A stretch of DNA of 64,000 bases, from assembly GCF_000620805.1 (NCBI RefSeq), contig NZ_KK211187.1, forward strand, positions 2,218,398 through 2,282,397, given 5' to 3'. Made by a program: the position numbers and the translations under genes. How positions within the stretch are numbered: position 1 is the stretch's first letter; every line of letters starts with the position of its first letter. Origin of the DNA: Exiguobacterium undae DSM 14481 (GTDB lineage Bacteria; Bacillota; Bacilli; Exiguobacteriales; Exiguobacteriaceae). The notes under the pieces were generated by a model that saw nothing but the letters and a program-made list of their open reading frames with translations, was not told the DNA's origin and did no database searches. Positions 17,915 through 27,610 of this stretch are shown one piece after another.

Positions 17915-18979
17915 TTAAAGTGTGATGAGTTCTTTTGGAGAAGAAGACAAAATTTCGCGCCCTGTCTCGGTGATCAAGACGTCGTCTTCAATCCGACATC
18001 CGCCGACTTGCGGCACATAAATGCCCGGTTCGACCGTAACGATCATTCCCGGCTCCAGCTTCGTTTCCGAACGGAATGAAAGTCCCGGTCCTTCATGCAC
18101 TTCCAGACCGATCCCGTGTCCCGTCGAATGACCAAAGTATTCTCCGTATCCGGCATCCTTGATGATGTCGCGTGTCAAAGCATCCGCCTCGATTCCGGTA
18201 ATTCCCGGACGTAATCCGTCAACACCCGCCAGCTGTGCTTGTAGAACCGTATCATAAATCTTTTGTAACTCCGGACTGATCGATCCGATGGCGACGGTAC
18301 GTGTGATATCGGATACGTATCCATTGAGAAGCGCCCCAAAATCCAGTGTCACGAGTTCTCCCGTCTGAATGACTTTCGAACTCGCCACGCCATGCGGTAA
18401 TGCCGAACGGTAACCCGATGCGACGATCGTATCGAATGATGAAGAGGTTGCCCCTTGTTTACGCATGAAGAATTCCAATTCATTTGATACTTCCAGTTCT
18501 GTTCTTCCCGGCTGAATGTACGTCAAGATGTGATGGAACGTTGCATCCGCTAACTCCACCGCTTCCTTAACCATCTTAATCTCTGAAGAATCCTTAATCA
18601 AGCGTAGGTTTTCGACGATTCCCGTCGTCGGCACGAGCTCGATTGCCGAAGCTTGATCAAACGCTTCGAACGAACCGAGGGTCATCGCATCTTTTTCGAC
18701 ACCGACGGCCCGCACGCGTGCACCCGCCATCAACTCACCCATCGTCTCCGGAATTGAACGTTCGATTTGCACGATTTCCATCCCTTTTACTTGATCAGCA
18801 GCTTGTTCCGTATAACGGAAATCCGTTACGAAATAGGCTTGTTCTCCTGTTACGAGACAGGCACCGCTCGAACCCGTAAACCCGGAGATATAACGGATGT
18901 TTTCCGCTTTTGTCACGAGCAGACCCGGTAAATCACGTTCTTTTAGAGCCGCTTGGAGTGCTTCAATACGATGTTTCAT
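17915..18979 (-). CDS. papP: Xaa-Pro aminopeptidase (M24 family, YqhT-like)
   Basis: Metal-dependent cytosolic peptidase that removes an N-terminal residue before proline. It has 354 residues: creatinase-like N-domain (1-125) and pita-bread M24 domain with metal ligands in DFGALLNGYVSDITRT, FGHSTGHGIGLEVHEGP, and the two late glutamates (VTVEPGIY; GCRIEDDVLIT). It sits between aroQ and efp, 33 nt upstream of efp, as in Bacillus. Substrate range beyond Xaa-Pro is unknown. Confidence 0.93.
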   Translation of the reverse strand: MKHRIEALQAALKERDLPGLLVTKAENIRYISGFTGSSGACLVTGEQAYFVTDFRYTEQAADQVKGMEIVQIERSIPETMGELMAGARVRAVGVEKDAMTLGSFEAFDQASAIELVPTTGIVENLRLIKDSSEIKMVKEAVELADATFHHILTYIQPGRTELEVSNELEFFMRKQGATSSSFDTIVASGYRSALPHGVASSKVIQTGELVTLDFGALLNGYVSDITRTVAIGSISPELQKIYDTVLQAQLAGVDGLRPGITGIEADALTRDIIKDAGYGEYFGHSTGHGIGLEVHEGPGLSFRSETKLEPGMIVTVEPGIYVPQVGGCRIEDDVLITETGREILSSSPKELITL

Positions 18980-18996
18980 GTCTTTTCCCCCTTATG

Positions 18997-19419
18997 TTAG
19001 ATGGACGGATGAATCAGTGCCTCAACAGCCAACAAGTACCCCGTCATCCCTAATCCGCTGATTACACCTCGGCAAACCGGCGCCAGCATCGAATGATGCC
19101 GAAATGCTTCACGTGCATGAACATTCGACAAATGAACTTCAATCGTCGGTACATCAATCGCAGCAATTGCGTCACGCAGGGCGATGCTCGTATGCGTGTA
19201 GGCAGCGGCATTCAAGACGACGCCGTCGTATCCGCGTGCTTCATGCAAAAGATCAACCAGTTCCCCTTCATGATTTGATTGGGCAAACCGAAAGTTCACC
19301 TGTTGAAAACGTTCCCGCATCCGATCTTCCAAATCCGATAACGTCTGTCTGCCATATGTATCCGGTTCCCGTGTTCCAAGTAAATTCAAGTTCGGTCCAT
19401 TCAAGACGAAGATCCGCAT
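18997..19419 (-). CDS. aroQ: 3-dehydroquinate dehydratase, type II
   Basis: Third step of the shikimate pathway: dehydrates 3-dehydroquinate. It has 140 residues, typical for the dodecameric type II enzyme. Seen: N-terminal LNGPNLNLLGTREPDTYG with catalytic Tyr22, GVVLNAAAYTHTSIALRDA, and EVHLSNVHAREAFRHHS with the catalytic His. The ATG at 19419 follows GGAGGTG. First gene of aroQ-papP-efp and divergent from yqhQ. Confidence 0.95.
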   Translation of the reverse strand: MRIFVLNGPNLNLLGTREPDTYGRQTLSDLEDRMRERFQQVNFRFAQSNHEGELVDLLHEARGYDGVVLNAAAYTHTSIALRDAIAAIDVPTIEVHLSNVHAREAFRHHSMLAPVCRGVISGLGMTGYLLAVEALIHPSI

Positions 19420-19575
19420 CTCATCACCTCCAGATTGTCCTTGTTATTGTATCATAAGTCGTTTTCCGACTCCTAAATTTTCAATCTACTTTGACAGCTC
19501 GCCGTAGTCTTTTTTCGACAAATCAAGTAAACTGACGATACACGATACTTTACTTCAGATAGGATGCGTTTCTCT

Positions 19576-20508
19576 ATGAAAACTGCTAAAGCCCCTGTCG
19601 GTGGACAGGCCATCGTCGAAGGGGTCATGTTTCAGAATGCGACCCATGCCGTGTCGGCGATCCGGCGAAACGATGATACGATTGAAACGTTTGAACAACA
19701 GAAACCGCTTCGCCCCCGGATTGCAGCCGGTAAAAAAATTCCGTTGCTGCGCGGCTTGTTTGCTCTCGTTGAATCCTCTGCGAATGGTGCAAGTCACATG
19801 AATTTCGCCAGTGACCGCTATGGCGTCAACCCCGGTGAAGAGGAACCTGAAGAACAGCACCAAGGTCAATTGACAAAATGGCTGGGCGTCGCTTTTATCG
19901 GAGTCTTGTCCTTTTTCTTCGGAAAGTTGCTCTTTACGTTATTACCTGCTTTCCTGGCTTCCTTGTTCAGCTATTTTCCGGAACTGTCTGGTCACTTCAT
20001 TCAAAACGTTCTGGAAGCATTGATCAAGTTGACGCTGTTGTTCAGTTACCTGTATCTGATTTCCTTGACCCCGCTCGTTAAGCGATTGTTTCAGTACCAT
20101 GGTGCTGAACATAAAGTCATCAACTGTGTTGAAGCCGGACAACCGTTGACGGTCGAAAACGTCCGTAAAAGCAGCCGTCTTCATTACCGGTGTGGTTCAA
20201 GCTTCTTGATTTTCACTGTCATCGTCGGCTTTTTCGTTTATTTAATTGTCCCGACCGATCCACTTTGGTTGCGTCTTGTTTGTCGAATCGCCCTTTTACC
20301 TGTCGTCATCGGTCTCTCTTTTGAAGTTTTACAGTTGACGAATAAGGCACAGAACATTAAAGGATTACGCGTCATCGCCTTGCCTGGCCTTTGGTTACAA
20401 TACTTGACGACAAAAGAACCGGACGATTCTCAGATCGAGGTTGCGATTTATGCGTTTGAAGCACTCGAAAAACAGGAACATAACCTACATGAGAATGCAC
20501 TTGGTTAA
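19576..20508 (+). CDS. yqhQ: DUF1385 membrane protein (YqhQ-like)
   Basis: Membrane protein of unknown function, about 310 residues. The N-terminal VGGQAIVEGVMFQ and the central FQYHGAEHKVINCVEAG and SSRLHYRCGSSFL are DUF1385 signatures; there are about four to five hydrophobic segments (for example 98-125, 145-165, 205-225, 235-255). The ATG at 19576 was chosen because it aligns with family N-termini; an ATG at 19564 adds four residues. It is followed 20 nt later by yqhP and divergent from aroQ. The conserved His/Cys residues suggest a metal site, but no activity is known to me. Confidence 0.88.
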   Translation: MKTAKAPVGGQAIVEGVMFQNATHAVSAIRRNDDTIETFEQQKPLRPRIAAGKKIPLLRGLFALVESSANGASHMNFASDRYGVNPGEEEPEEQHQGQLTKWLGVAFIGVLSFFFGKLLFTLLPAFLASLFSYFPELSGHFIQNVLEALIKLTLLFSYLYLISLTPLVKRLFQYHGAEHKVINCVEAGQPLTVENVRKSSRLHYRCGSSFLIFTVIVGFFVYLIVPTDPLWLRLVCRIALLPVVIGLSFEVLQLTNKAQNIKGLRVIALPGLWLQYLTTKEPDDSQIEVAIYAFEALEKQEHNLHENALG

Positions 20509-20528
20509 TTGATAACAGGGGTGATAAT

Positions 20529-20930
20529 ATGATTAGACAACGGATTGGCTCTACATTTGCACTTGTCGTGTTGCTGTTCGCTTTTGTCGGCTTTGGATAT
20601 AAGCTTGCGAATGATCCTGGTGGTCTGTTTTCACAATTACTGTTTTTTGCAATCACAGCCGGAATTATCTTCTTGCTGTTTAAATTCCTGACACGCAATA
20701 GTGTCAGCAGCGGCGCGAACTCCCAGTACCGGAAATCTGTCGCGCAGTCAAAAAAACTGCACGGGAAACGTGATCAGGCGCCACGTCGGACCGATTTCAA
20801 GAAAAAACCGGTCAAATCAGCAAAACCTGCAACGTCGAACAAAGTCCGGCCACTTCGTGATCGCTCAAAAGGACCTCATTTGACGGTCATAGAAGGCAAA
20901 AAAGGCAAAAAGAAAAAACGTGCTTTTTAA
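20529..20930 (+). CDS. yqhP: YqhP-like small membrane protein (SA1362 family)
   Basis: A 133-residue protein of unknown function with two N-terminal membrane segments (about 9-27 and 34-52) and a strongly basic, lysine-rich cytoplasmic tail ending KKGKKKKRAF, which could contact nucleic acid or phospholipids. The ATG at 20529 follows AGGGGTG. It lies 20 nt after yqhQ; order and architecture match YqhP of Bacillus. It ends at the bidirectional terminator shared with the HPRT gene. Confidence 0.82.
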   Translation: MIRQRIGSTFALVVLLFAFVGFGYKLANDPGGLFSQLLFFAITAGIIFLLFKFLTRNSVSSGANSQYRKSVAQSKKLHGKRDQAPRRTDFKKKPVKSAKPATSNKVRPLRDRSKGPHLTVIEGKKGKKKKRAF

Positions 20931-20941
20931 TATTAATAATA

Positions 20942-20982
20942 AACAGTAGCCGCTCTTCCACAACGGGAGAGCGGCTACTGTT
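20942..20982. terminator. Bidirectional terminator (yqhP / hpt)
   Basis: AACAGTAGCCGCTCT pairs with AGAGCGGCTACTGTT across a short loop, a long stem placed between convergent genes. Confidence 0.9.
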
Positions 20983-20985
20983 GTC

Positions 20986-21531
20986 TTAATCGGTTTCAAC
21001 CCATCCAATGTACGGAAGATTACGGTATTCTTCCGCACAATCAATTCCATACCCGACTACAAAATAATCCGGAATCTCAAACCCAACGTAATCCGCTTCT
21101 AGCGGTACTTCACGCCGGGCCGGCTTATCGAGCAACGTACAGATTTTTAAGACGCCCGGTTGATGGAGTTTCATATGTTCACACAAAAAACTCAACGTAT
21201 GACCGGTATCGATGATGTCTTCAACCACGACCACATATTTTCCTTCGACATCCAGATCAAGGTCTTTTTTCAATTGAACCCGTCCAGACGAAACCGTTTT
21301 GGCACCATACGAGGAACACGCGACTGTATCGATTTGGACACTGCCTTTGATTTCCCGCATCAGGTCCGCCGCAAAGACCATCGAACCTTTTAGGACGACG
21401 ACCAACACAATCTGACGCCCCGCCGCATCGTGTTCAATTGCAGCCGCCAATTCTTTTACTTTAACAGCAAGTTCTGACTCCGTTACCAACTTCTCTTTAA
21501 TGACGATTTCCATATCCGGGTGAAACTCCAC
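20986..21531 (-). CDS. hpt: Hypoxanthine phosphoribosyltransferase family protein
   Basis: Purine salvage enzyme transferring phosphoribose from PRPP to hypoxanthine or guanine. It has 181 residues with VVVLKGSMVFAADLMR, the PRPP motif VVVVEDIIDTGHTL and the base-binding DYVGFEIPDYFVVGYGID. The GTG at 21531 is preceded by AGAGGGGG at good spacing. Bacillus keeps its main hprT next to tilS-ftsH, so this monocistronic copy beside mntR may be a second paralog; that cannot be checked from this window. Confidence 0.9.
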   Translation of the reverse strand: MEFHPDMEIVIKEKLVTESELAVKVKELAAAIEHDAAGRQIVLVVVLKGSMVFAADLMREIKGSVQIDTVACSSYGAKTVSSGRVQLKKDLDLDVEGKYVVVVEDIIDTGHTLSFLCEHMKLHQPGVLKICTLLDKPARREVPLEADYVGFEIPDYFVVGYGIDCAEEYRNLPYIGWVETD

Positions 21532-21643
21532 CCGTCACCCCCTCTGATGAATTTCACCGTCAGTATAGCATATCCCCATCTAAATAAGCGTACTATATCA
21601 TTATTTATTCGTTTAATGTTCGCCTTTTTCGAACTGTAAAGTC

Positions 21644-21679
21644 AAAAAACAAGCACACTCAGTCTTCTGGGTGCACTTG
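21644..21679 (-). terminator. Terminator overlapping the end of mntR
   Basis: CAAGCACAC (21650-21658) pairs with GTGCACTTG (21671-21679), partly by G-U, followed by a T-run on the minus strand. Most of the hairpin lies within the last codons of mntR. Confidence 0.7.
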
Positions 21680-22081
21680 TTGGTGTTTTTTTAATTCTTC
21701 TTGCAACGCCGGTCGCTCGGCAAAAAATTGAATCATCCCATTGATTTTATCCAACGCTTCGATGCTGATATGGTGTTCGATTCCTTCAACATCTTTGTAG
21801 ATCAATGATTCCTCTACCCCGACAAGCCGTAAAAAATCTTCCAATAAGGCATGACGCTCCACGAGACGTTTTCCGATTTTACGTCCCTTGGCCGTCAACA
21901 TCAGTCCCCGGTACTTCTCATAGACAAGGTATTCTTCACGGTCTAACTTCTGCACCATCTTCGTGACAGAAGACGGGTGGACACCCAGTAGTTCCGCGAT
22001 ATCAGAAACTCGGGCATATCCTTTTTCCTCAATTAAAATATAGATTTGTTCCAAATAATCTTCCATGCTCGGAGTCGGCAC
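21659..22081 (-). CDS. mntR: Manganese-responsive repressor MntR
   Basis: DtxR-family regulator that represses Mn(II) import when manganese is replete. It has 140 residues from a GTG at 22081, preceded by GGAAGGTGA; with this start the metal ligands fall at exactly the Bacillus positions: D8, E11, H77, E99, E102 and H103. The winged helix contains [23 protein letters not shown]. It lies 24 nt after lipM and is probably cotranscribed. No manganese transporter gene is in the window, so its targets are elsewhere. Confidence 0.95.
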   Translation of the reverse strand: MPTPSMEDYLEQIYILIEEKGYARVSDIAELLGVHPSSVTKMVQKLDREEYLVYEKYRGLMLTAKGRKIGKRLVERHALLEDFLRLVGVEESLIYKDVEGIEHHISIEALDKINGMIQFFAERPALQEELKKHQQVHPED

Positions 22082-22105
22082 GACATCACCTTCCAATCCT
22101 TCTCT

Positions 22106-22936
22106 TTAGCGCTTCCAGTTCCATTCTTCACTACGGTATTTCGCGGCCAACCGTTCAATCTCCTGCCACTGGTGTTCTGTGAACTCAAGCGGTGTGAACG
22201 TCAACTGAAGAGCGTCTTCGAACCCTTTTAAAAAGGCGCCTCGGACTTCTTCAAACGAAACAGTCCGTCCCGCCAATTCATTTAAGGCAACCGCCTTCCC
22301 GGCAAAACGTGCTTTCATCCGTTCACGGATTGACTCATCTTCATAGATGAAGCAGTCAAACAATTCCCCTTCATCGACTGAAAGCGGAACGGAACCGTGT
22401 TGTAAGACGACACCTTGGTGGCGGACCTGCGCACTTCCTGCAACTTTACGTTTTCCGACTGCCAGTTCATAATACGACGCCGCATCAAAACAGACAGCAG
22501 ATTTTGGTTTTCGTAACTCCTCTTTTTCTTGCGCTGTCATCGGAACCGAAAACTCGACCGGAATCCCCAAATGATGATACCCTTTCCGGACCCCTTCTGT
22601 CAGCATCCGATAACTTTCAATGACCGTTTTCGGCAATCCTTCCAGTGTTTCCGGAATCACGATGCTATACGTCAATTCGTCAGCATGGAGAACCGCTCGA
22701 CCACCCGTCATCCGACGGACGATCGGAATGCCGAGTTCTTCGATTCGTTGCCGGTCGATGTCTTTGGTCGCCCGCTGAAAATGACCGACACTCAAGCCTC
22801 TTGGTGCCCACGAATAAAAACGAAGCGTCGGTGCCACTTCGCCGCGACCTACAAAACCGATTAACGCCTCGTCAATTGCCATGTTCAATGCCGGTTCCAT
22901 TCCTTCAGTCGTCAATACTTGCCACTCTTTTATCAA
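22106..22936 (-). CDS. lipM: Octanoyl-ACP:protein octanoyltransferase LipM
   Basis: Transfers octanoate from ACP to the lipoyl domain of GcvH in lipoate synthesis. It has 276 residues of the biotin/lipoate ligase fold: RRMTGGRAVLHADELTYS (acyl-binding), the catalytic Cys149 in KSAVCFDAAS and Lys164 in GKRKVAGSAQVR. The ATG at 22936 is the first Met, close to the usual N-terminus. The glycine cleavage genes, whose H protein is the LipM substrate, start about 600 bp away on the same strand, a functional link; gcvH itself is not here. Confidence 0.93.
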   Translation of the reverse strand: MIKEWQVLTTEGMEPALNMAIDEALIGFVGRGEVAPTLRFYSWAPRGLSVGHFQRATKDIDRQRIEELGIPIVRRMTGGRAVLHADELTYSIVIPETLEGLPKTVIESYRMLTEGVRKGYHHLGIPVEFSVPMTAQEKEELRKPKSAVCFDAASYYELAVGKRKVAGSAQVRHQGVVLQHGSVPLSVDEGELFDCFIYEDESIRERMKARFAGKAVALNELAGRTVSFEEVRGAFLKGFEDALQLTFTPLEFTEHQWQEIERLAAKYRSEEWNWKR

Positions 22937-23007
22937 GCGAACACCCCCAAAAAACGTTTCCGTATTAGTGTATCAGACCCTTTCTGTCCTGCGCAACGAC
23001 GAGTCGA

Positions 23008-23036
23008 TTGCCGAAATCGATTTCGTTTACTATAAT
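23008..23036 (+). promoter_or_regulatory. Promoter of yqhL
   Basis: TTGCCG (23008-23013) and a perfect TATAAT (23031-23036) are separated by 17 bp, 41 nt upstream of the yqhL ATG. Confidence 0.75.
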
Positions 23037-23076
23037 GATAAGGATGTTATATGAACGAAGGGGTTGGAAGTTAGAT

Positions 23077-23457
23077 ATGGAAATCAGTACAATCATCACG
23101 ATCGTCTTATGGGTAGCCTTAATCGCTTACATCGCGTGGCGTTTCATGCCGGTCAAAGGAATCACAAAGCTTTCGCAAGAAGAATTCCGGGCAAACTACC
23201 GGAAAGCACAAATCGTCGACGTCCGTGAGACACAAGAATTCAAAGGCGGTCACATTATCGGAGCCCGTAACATACCGGTCAGCCAGATGAAGATGCGCGC
23301 TAAAGAGTTGCGTAAGGACATGCCGATTTATTTGTATTGCCAAGGCAACATGCGTTCGTCGCAAGCTGCCAAAGTGTTGAAAAAAGCCGGTTACACGAAC
23401 TTGTACCAACTAAAAGGTGGATTTAAGCAGTGGACAGGAAAAGTCAAACGCAGCTGA
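23077..23457 (+). CDS. yqhL: Membrane-anchored rhodanese-like protein (YqhL)
   Basis: Single rhodanese domain behind an N-terminal membrane anchor (residues 2-22). It has 126 residues from the ATG at 23077, which follows GAAGGGG; an upstream extension from 23008 lies on the promoter and is rejected. The active-site loop is YCQGNMRSSQA with the persulfide-forming Cys. It likely handles sulfane sulfur at the inner face of the membrane; the partner is unknown. Divergent from lipM, convergent with gcvPB. Confidence 0.88.
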   Translation: MEISTIITIVLWVALIAYIAWRFMPVKGITKLSQEEFRANYRKAQIVDVRETQEFKGGHIIGARNIPVSQMKMRAKELRKDMPIYLYCQGNMRSSQAAKVLKKAGYTNLYQLKGGFKQWTGKVKRS

Positions 23458-23470
23458 TCCCTTTCTTTAC

Positions 23471-23511
23471 AAAAAAACCATCCCCGTCAACTTAGACGCG
23501 GGATGGTTTTT
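23471..23511. terminator. Bidirectional terminator (yqhL / gcvPB)
   Basis: AAAACCATCCC pairs with GGGATGGTTTT, with A- and T-runs on both sides, between convergent genes. Confidence 0.9.
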
Positions 23512-23513
23512 GA

Positions 23514-24992
23514 TTAGACACGCACTTCTTGTTTTGGCTGATACCGTAAAACCGGTTTACGTGCAGCTAATGTTTCATCCATCCGTTTGACGACCGTAGT
23601 ATGCGGTGCGTTCAAGACGATGTCCGGATTCTCTTCGACTTCTTTTGCGATTTGAAGCATGGCATCACAAAATGCATCCAAGGTTTCCTTCGATTCCGTT
23701 TCCGTCGGTTCAATCATGATACATTCCTCGACATTTAACGGGAAGTAAATCGTAGGCGGATGATAGCCGAAATCAAGCAGACGTTTGGCAATATCGAGCG
23801 TCCGGACACCCAGTGCTTTTTGACGGCGGCCGGATAAGACAAATTCATGTTTGCAATACACGTCATACGGTGCGTCATACGCCCCTTTTAGACGTGCCAG
23901 CATGTAGTTCGCGTTTAAGACAGCTTCCTTCGAGACACGTGCGAGTCCCGCTCCGCCCATCGTCCGAATGTAACTGTACGCCCGGACATTGATGCCAAAG
24001 TTTCCGTAAAACGGTTTAACGCGTCCGATGGATTCCGGACGGTCATAATCGAGGACAAAGCCGTTTTCCGTCTTCGCAACAATCGGTTTCGGCAGATACG
24101 GAATCAGATCTTTCTTGACACCGACCGGACCGGAACCCGGACCACCCCCGCCGTGGGGACCGGTAAACGTCTTATGAAGATTCAAGTGGACGACATCAAA
24201 GCCCATGTCCCCCGGACGTGCGATCCCCATGATGGCATTCGAGTTCGCACCGTCATAATACAATTTACCGCCCGCTTCGTGAACGGCTTTGGCGATTTCG
24301 ACGATATCCGATTCAAACAAACCAAGTGTGTTTGGATTCGTCAGCATCAACGCTGCCGTATCGTCACCGACTTTACTCTTTAAATCTTCCAAATCAACAA
24401 GTCCCCGCTCGTCGGATAAAACCGTCACCGTATCAAATCCCGCGACCGACGCCGATGCCGGGTTCGTCCCGTGCGCCGAATCCGGTACAAGGACTTTTGT
24501 TCGTTTAAAATCACCGCGTGCATGATGATACGCTTTGATCAACATCAAACCCGTCCATTCACCATGGGCCCCTGCCGCCGGTTGTAACGTCACTTCGTCC
24601 ATCCCTGTAATCACAGCGAGTTTTTCTTGTAAATCGTACATCAGCCCAAGCGCACCTTGTACACTTTCAACAGGCTGTAACGGGTGGATATGGGCAAAGC
24701 CCGGAAGACGTGCCATGTCTTCATTGATTTTCGGATTGTACTTCATCGTACATGAACCAAGCGGATAGAAACCTGAGTCGACCCCGTGGTTTCGATTTGA
24801 CAGGGCCGTATAATGACGGACAAGATCGAGCTCGGATACTTCCGGCAATTCCACTTCTTCTTGACGGAGCAGGTGCGCCGGCAACAACTCTTCCGGTGCT
24901 GTTTCTTCGACTGTCGCGAGCGGCAAGCTGTACGCGATACGACCAGCTTTTGAGATTTCAAAAATCAACGTCTGTTCACTAGTTTTATGCAT
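23514..24992 (-). CDS. gcvPB: Glycine dehydrogenase (decarboxylating) subunit 2
   Basis: C-terminal half of the split P protein; binds PLP and decarboxylates glycine, passing the aminomethyl group to GcvH. It has 492 residues, with the PLP lysine in [16 protein letters not shown] and the substrate motif [10 protein letters not shown] near the N-terminus. The start overlaps the gcvPA stop by 8 nt. Last gene of gcvT-gcvPA-gcvPB, ending at the terminator shared with yqhL. Confidence 0.96.
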   Translation of the reverse strand: MHKTSEQTLIFEISKAGRIAYSLPLATVEETAPEELLPAHLLRQEEVELPEVSELDLVRHYTALSNRNHGVDSGFYPLGSCTMKYNPKINEDMARLPGFAHIHPLQPVESVQGALGLMYDLQEKLAVITGMDEVTLQPAAGAHGEWTGLMLIKAYHHARGDFKRTKVLVPDSAHGTNPASASVAGFDTVTVLSDERGLVDLEDLKSKVGDDTAALMLTNPNTLGLFESDIVEIAKAVHEAGGKLYYDGANSNAIMGIARPGDMGFDVVHLNLHKTFTGPHGGGGPGSGPVGVKKDLIPYLPKPIVAKTENGFVLDYDRPESIGRVKPFYGNFGINVRAYSYIRTMGGAGLARVSKEAVLNANYMLARLKGAYDAPYDVYCKHEFVLSGRRQKALGVRTLDIAKRLLDFGYHPPTIYFPLNVEECIMIEPTETESKETLDAFCDAMLQIAKEVEENPDIVLNAPHTTVVKRMDETLAARKPVLRYQPKQEVRV

Positions 24993-26331
24993 GAGTCAGT
25001 CCCCCTAACGCTGTCACGAAGTGATCCAGTTCTTCTTTTGTCCGTAATTCCGTCGCACATACGAGCATTTGATTGGTCCGGCTTTCGTCGAACGTACCGA
25101 GTGGTAATCCCCCGATGATTCCTTCTTTCAGCAACTGTTTGCTTGCTTCGTTTGCATCAATCGGCAACTCGACAACAAACTCATTGAAACTTGGACCATC
25201 ATCGATGATGCGGAATCCCGCCTCGCTTAATGATTTTTTCAAGGCATAAGCCGTCTGCAGGTTACGGGTCGCAAGCTCGCGGATTCCCCGTTTACCGAGT
25301 GCACTCATGGCGATCGAAGCCGCTAACGCATTCAGTGCCTGGTTCGAACAGATATTTGAGGTCGCTTTGTCACGGCGAATATGTTGTTCACGCGCCTGTA
25401 ATGTCAAGACGAATCCACGTTTCCCCTCTTCATCTACGGTCTGACCGACAAGACGTCCCGGGATTTTTCGCATTAACGCTTTTGTCGTCGTGAAGTATCC
25501 GCACGTTGGTCCACCAAAACTTTGCGGAATACCAAACGGTTGACAGTCACCAATCGTAATGTCGGCGCCAAGCTTACCCGGTGCTTCCAACAAACCGAGC
25601 GCAAGCGGGTTCGCCGAGACGATGAACAGACCGCCTTTCGCATGTGTGGCGTCCGCTAATGCCTGCAGGTCTTCGACCCGACCGTAGAAGTTTGGATATT
25701 GAACGATGACACACGCGACGTCATCGAGCGTTTCCAGCTGTTCGATTGCCGTTTCGCCATGCGTGAGCGGTAACGTCGCCACTTCGAGACCCGGACCGTT
25801 CGCATACGTCCGCACGACATCATGTGCCTCCGGATGAACTCCGTCTGATAAGACGATCGTTTTTTTCTTTTTATGCGCACATGCCAGCATCGCCGCTTCG
25901 GCGAGAGCCGTAATCCCGTCATACATCGAAGAGTTGGCGACATCCATTCCTGTCAGTTCGCAAATCATCGTCTGATATTCAAAGATTGCCTGTAATTCTC
26001 CCTGTGAAATTTCAGGCTGGTACGGCGTGTAGGCCGTATAAAACTCAGACCGGAGTAACATATGGTTGACGACAGCAGGTGCATAATGATCGTAAATACC
26101 AGCTCCAAGGAAAGACGGGTATTGTTTAGTATTCATGTTTTGATCCGCGAGTTTCGAGAGCGTCCGGATTAAATCGGTTTCCGGCAATGGAATGCCCACT
26201 TCTTCTAACGTTCCCTGATCGCGAACGCTTGCTGGAATGTCAGCTAACAAGTCTTCAATCGAATCGGCACCAATCGTCTGCAACATCTGTTGTTCATCTT
26301 CTTGCGTCATCGGTAAATAACGAAAATCCAT
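24985..26331 (-). CDS. gcvPA: Glycine dehydrogenase (decarboxylating) subunit 1
   Basis: N-terminal half of the split P protein, partner of GcvPB. It has 448 residues; seen are [15 protein letters not shown] at the start, [32 protein letters not shown] split into family motifs (substrate tunnel), and [24 protein letters not shown]. The catalytic lysine is absent, as expected for this half. It starts 14 nt after gcvT with a GGGGGA site. Confidence 0.96.
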   Translation of the reverse strand: MDFRYLPMTQEDEQQMLQTIGADSIEDLLADIPASVRDQGTLEEVGIPLPETDLIRTLSKLADQNMNTKQYPSFLGAGIYDHYAPAVVNHMLLRSEFYTAYTPYQPEISQGELQAIFEYQTMICELTGMDVANSSMYDGITALAEAAMLACAHKKKKTIVLSDGVHPEAHDVVRTYANGPGLEVATLPLTHGETAIEQLETLDDVACVIVQYPNFYGRVEDLQALADATHAKGGLFIVSANPLALGLLEAPGKLGADITIGDCQPFGIPQSFGGPTCGYFTTTKALMRKIPGRLVGQTVDEEGKRGFVLTLQAREQHIRRDKATSNICSNQALNALAASIAMSALGKRGIRELATRNLQTAYALKKSLSEAGFRIIDDGPSFNEFVVELPIDANEASKQLLKEGIIGGLPLGTFDESRTNQMLVCATELRTKEELDHFVTALGGLTHA

Positions 26332-26345
26332 CTTATATGTCCCCC

Positions 26346-27428
26346 TTATTTGTTCCGGCGATAGAATGGTGTATCAATCCGTCTGGCTGCTAATTTTTTC
26401 CCGCGCACTTCGATTTCAAACGACTCTTTCGTCGCATGTTCCGCCGGTACGAGTGCCAAAGCGATCGCTTTGCCGATCGTTGGTGGCAACGTGCCTGTCG
26501 TGACGAATCCGACCGGCGTCCCGTCCACGAGGACAGGTGCATCTTGACGGGCGATTCCTTTGTCCAAGAGTTCAAGACCAATCAACTGCCGTTGTGGTCC
26601 GTCTTCTTTTTGTTTCGATAAGACCGCTGACCCGACAAATGATTTCGCCTCCGGTTTGACGGCAAATTTCATGCCGGCCTCGATCGGTGAAATCGTTGAG
26701 GACAGCTCGTGCCCATATAAAGGTAAACACGCTTCGAATCGTAACGTATCGCGGGCACCAAGCCCACACGGTACGACTCCTGCTTCGAGCAGCGTGTTCC
26801 ACACGACGACAGCATCTGGTGCCGCCATGTATAATTCAAAACCGTCTTCCCCCGTATAACCACTTCGTGATACCAGCATCTCGACTCCAGCAAGTTCACC
26901 TTGCGCGAAGCGGAAAAACTTGATTGCATCCAACTCAAGCGTCGTCATTTCTTGCAACAGTCTGACGGCTTCCGGACCTTGGACAGCGATCTGTCCATAC
27001 GCATCCGATTGGTTCTCAAGCGTCACATCTCCTGTCAGGTAACTGCGTAGATGCGCTTCATCTTTTTCAATGTTCGATGCATTGACGACAAGCAGGTACT
27101 CCTGTTCCGCCAAACGGTAAACGAGTAAATCGTCGACAGTTCCCCCGTCTTCTTGGCAAAGAACGTTGTATTGCGCTTGTCCAATCGCAATCTTCGAGAT
27201 ATCGTTCGATAAGGTGTGTTGTAAAAACGGTAACGCATCCGGACCGGAAACGAACAACTCTCCCATATGAGACACATCAAACATTCCGACCCGTTCCCGG
27301 ACGGCTACATGTTCTTCCTTGATTGATGAAAACAGAACCGGCATTTCAAACCCTGCAAAATCGACCATTTTCCCCATTGGTGCAATCGCGTCGAACAATG
27401 GTGTTCTCTTCAATGTCGTCTGACTCAT
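26346..27428 (-). CDS. gcvT: Aminomethyltransferase (glycine cleavage T protein)
   Basis: Moves the methylene group from the GcvH-bound intermediate to tetrahydrofolate, releasing ammonia. It has 360 residues: GcvT N-domain with FAGFEMPVLF and RVGMFDVSHMGE, folate site, and the C-terminal barrel (GFVTTGTLPPTIGKAIALALV). The ATG at 27428 follows AGGGGGAGA; the upstream extension to 27452 covers the ribosome-binding site. First gene of the operon. The roughly 120-bp leader shows no glycine riboswitch, unlike many Bacillales. Confidence 0.96.
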   Translation of the reverse strand: MSQTTLKRTPLFDAIAPMGKMVDFAGFEMPVLFSSIKEEHVAVRERVGMFDVSHMGELFVSGPDALPFLQHTLSNDISKIAIGQAQYNVLCQEDGGTVDDLLVYRLAEQEYLLVVNASNIEKDEAHLRSYLTGDVTLENQSDAYGQIAVQGPEAVRLLQEMTTLELDAIKFFRFAQGELAGVEMLVSRSGYTGEDGFELYMAAPDAVVVWNTLLEAGVVPCGLGARDTLRFEACLPLYGHELSSTISPIEAGMKFAVKPEAKSFVGSAVLSKQKEDGPQRQLIGLELLDKGIARQDAPVLVDGTPVGFVTTGTLPPTIGKAIALALVPAEHATKESFEIEVRGKKLAARRIDTPFYRRNK

Positions 27429-27542
27429 ACTTCTCCCCCTAATTACGAACATTTTTACTTCCTTTTCTCTTTATTGTTCAACTTTCAATTACATTCTACC
27501 AATTCAAAATCTTTTTTTCTAGGTTTATTCGGAAATTGAACA

Positions 27543-27577
27543 AAACGAAAGAGAGAAAGGACTAAGTCCCTTCTCTC
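27543..27577 (-). terminator. Terminator after the aroK operon
   Basis: GAGAGAAAGGAC (27551-27562) pairs with GTCCCTTCTCTC (27566-27577), with one mismatch, followed by a T-rich tract on the minus strand. Confidence 0.75.
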
Positions 27578-27610
27578 CTATTGTTTCATATTCAGCCGAT
27601 GAAAGCCATT

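Noticed and set aside
19555-20184. Antisense ORFs within yqhQ
   Set aside because: They mirror the codon pattern of yqhQ and have no ribosome-binding site.
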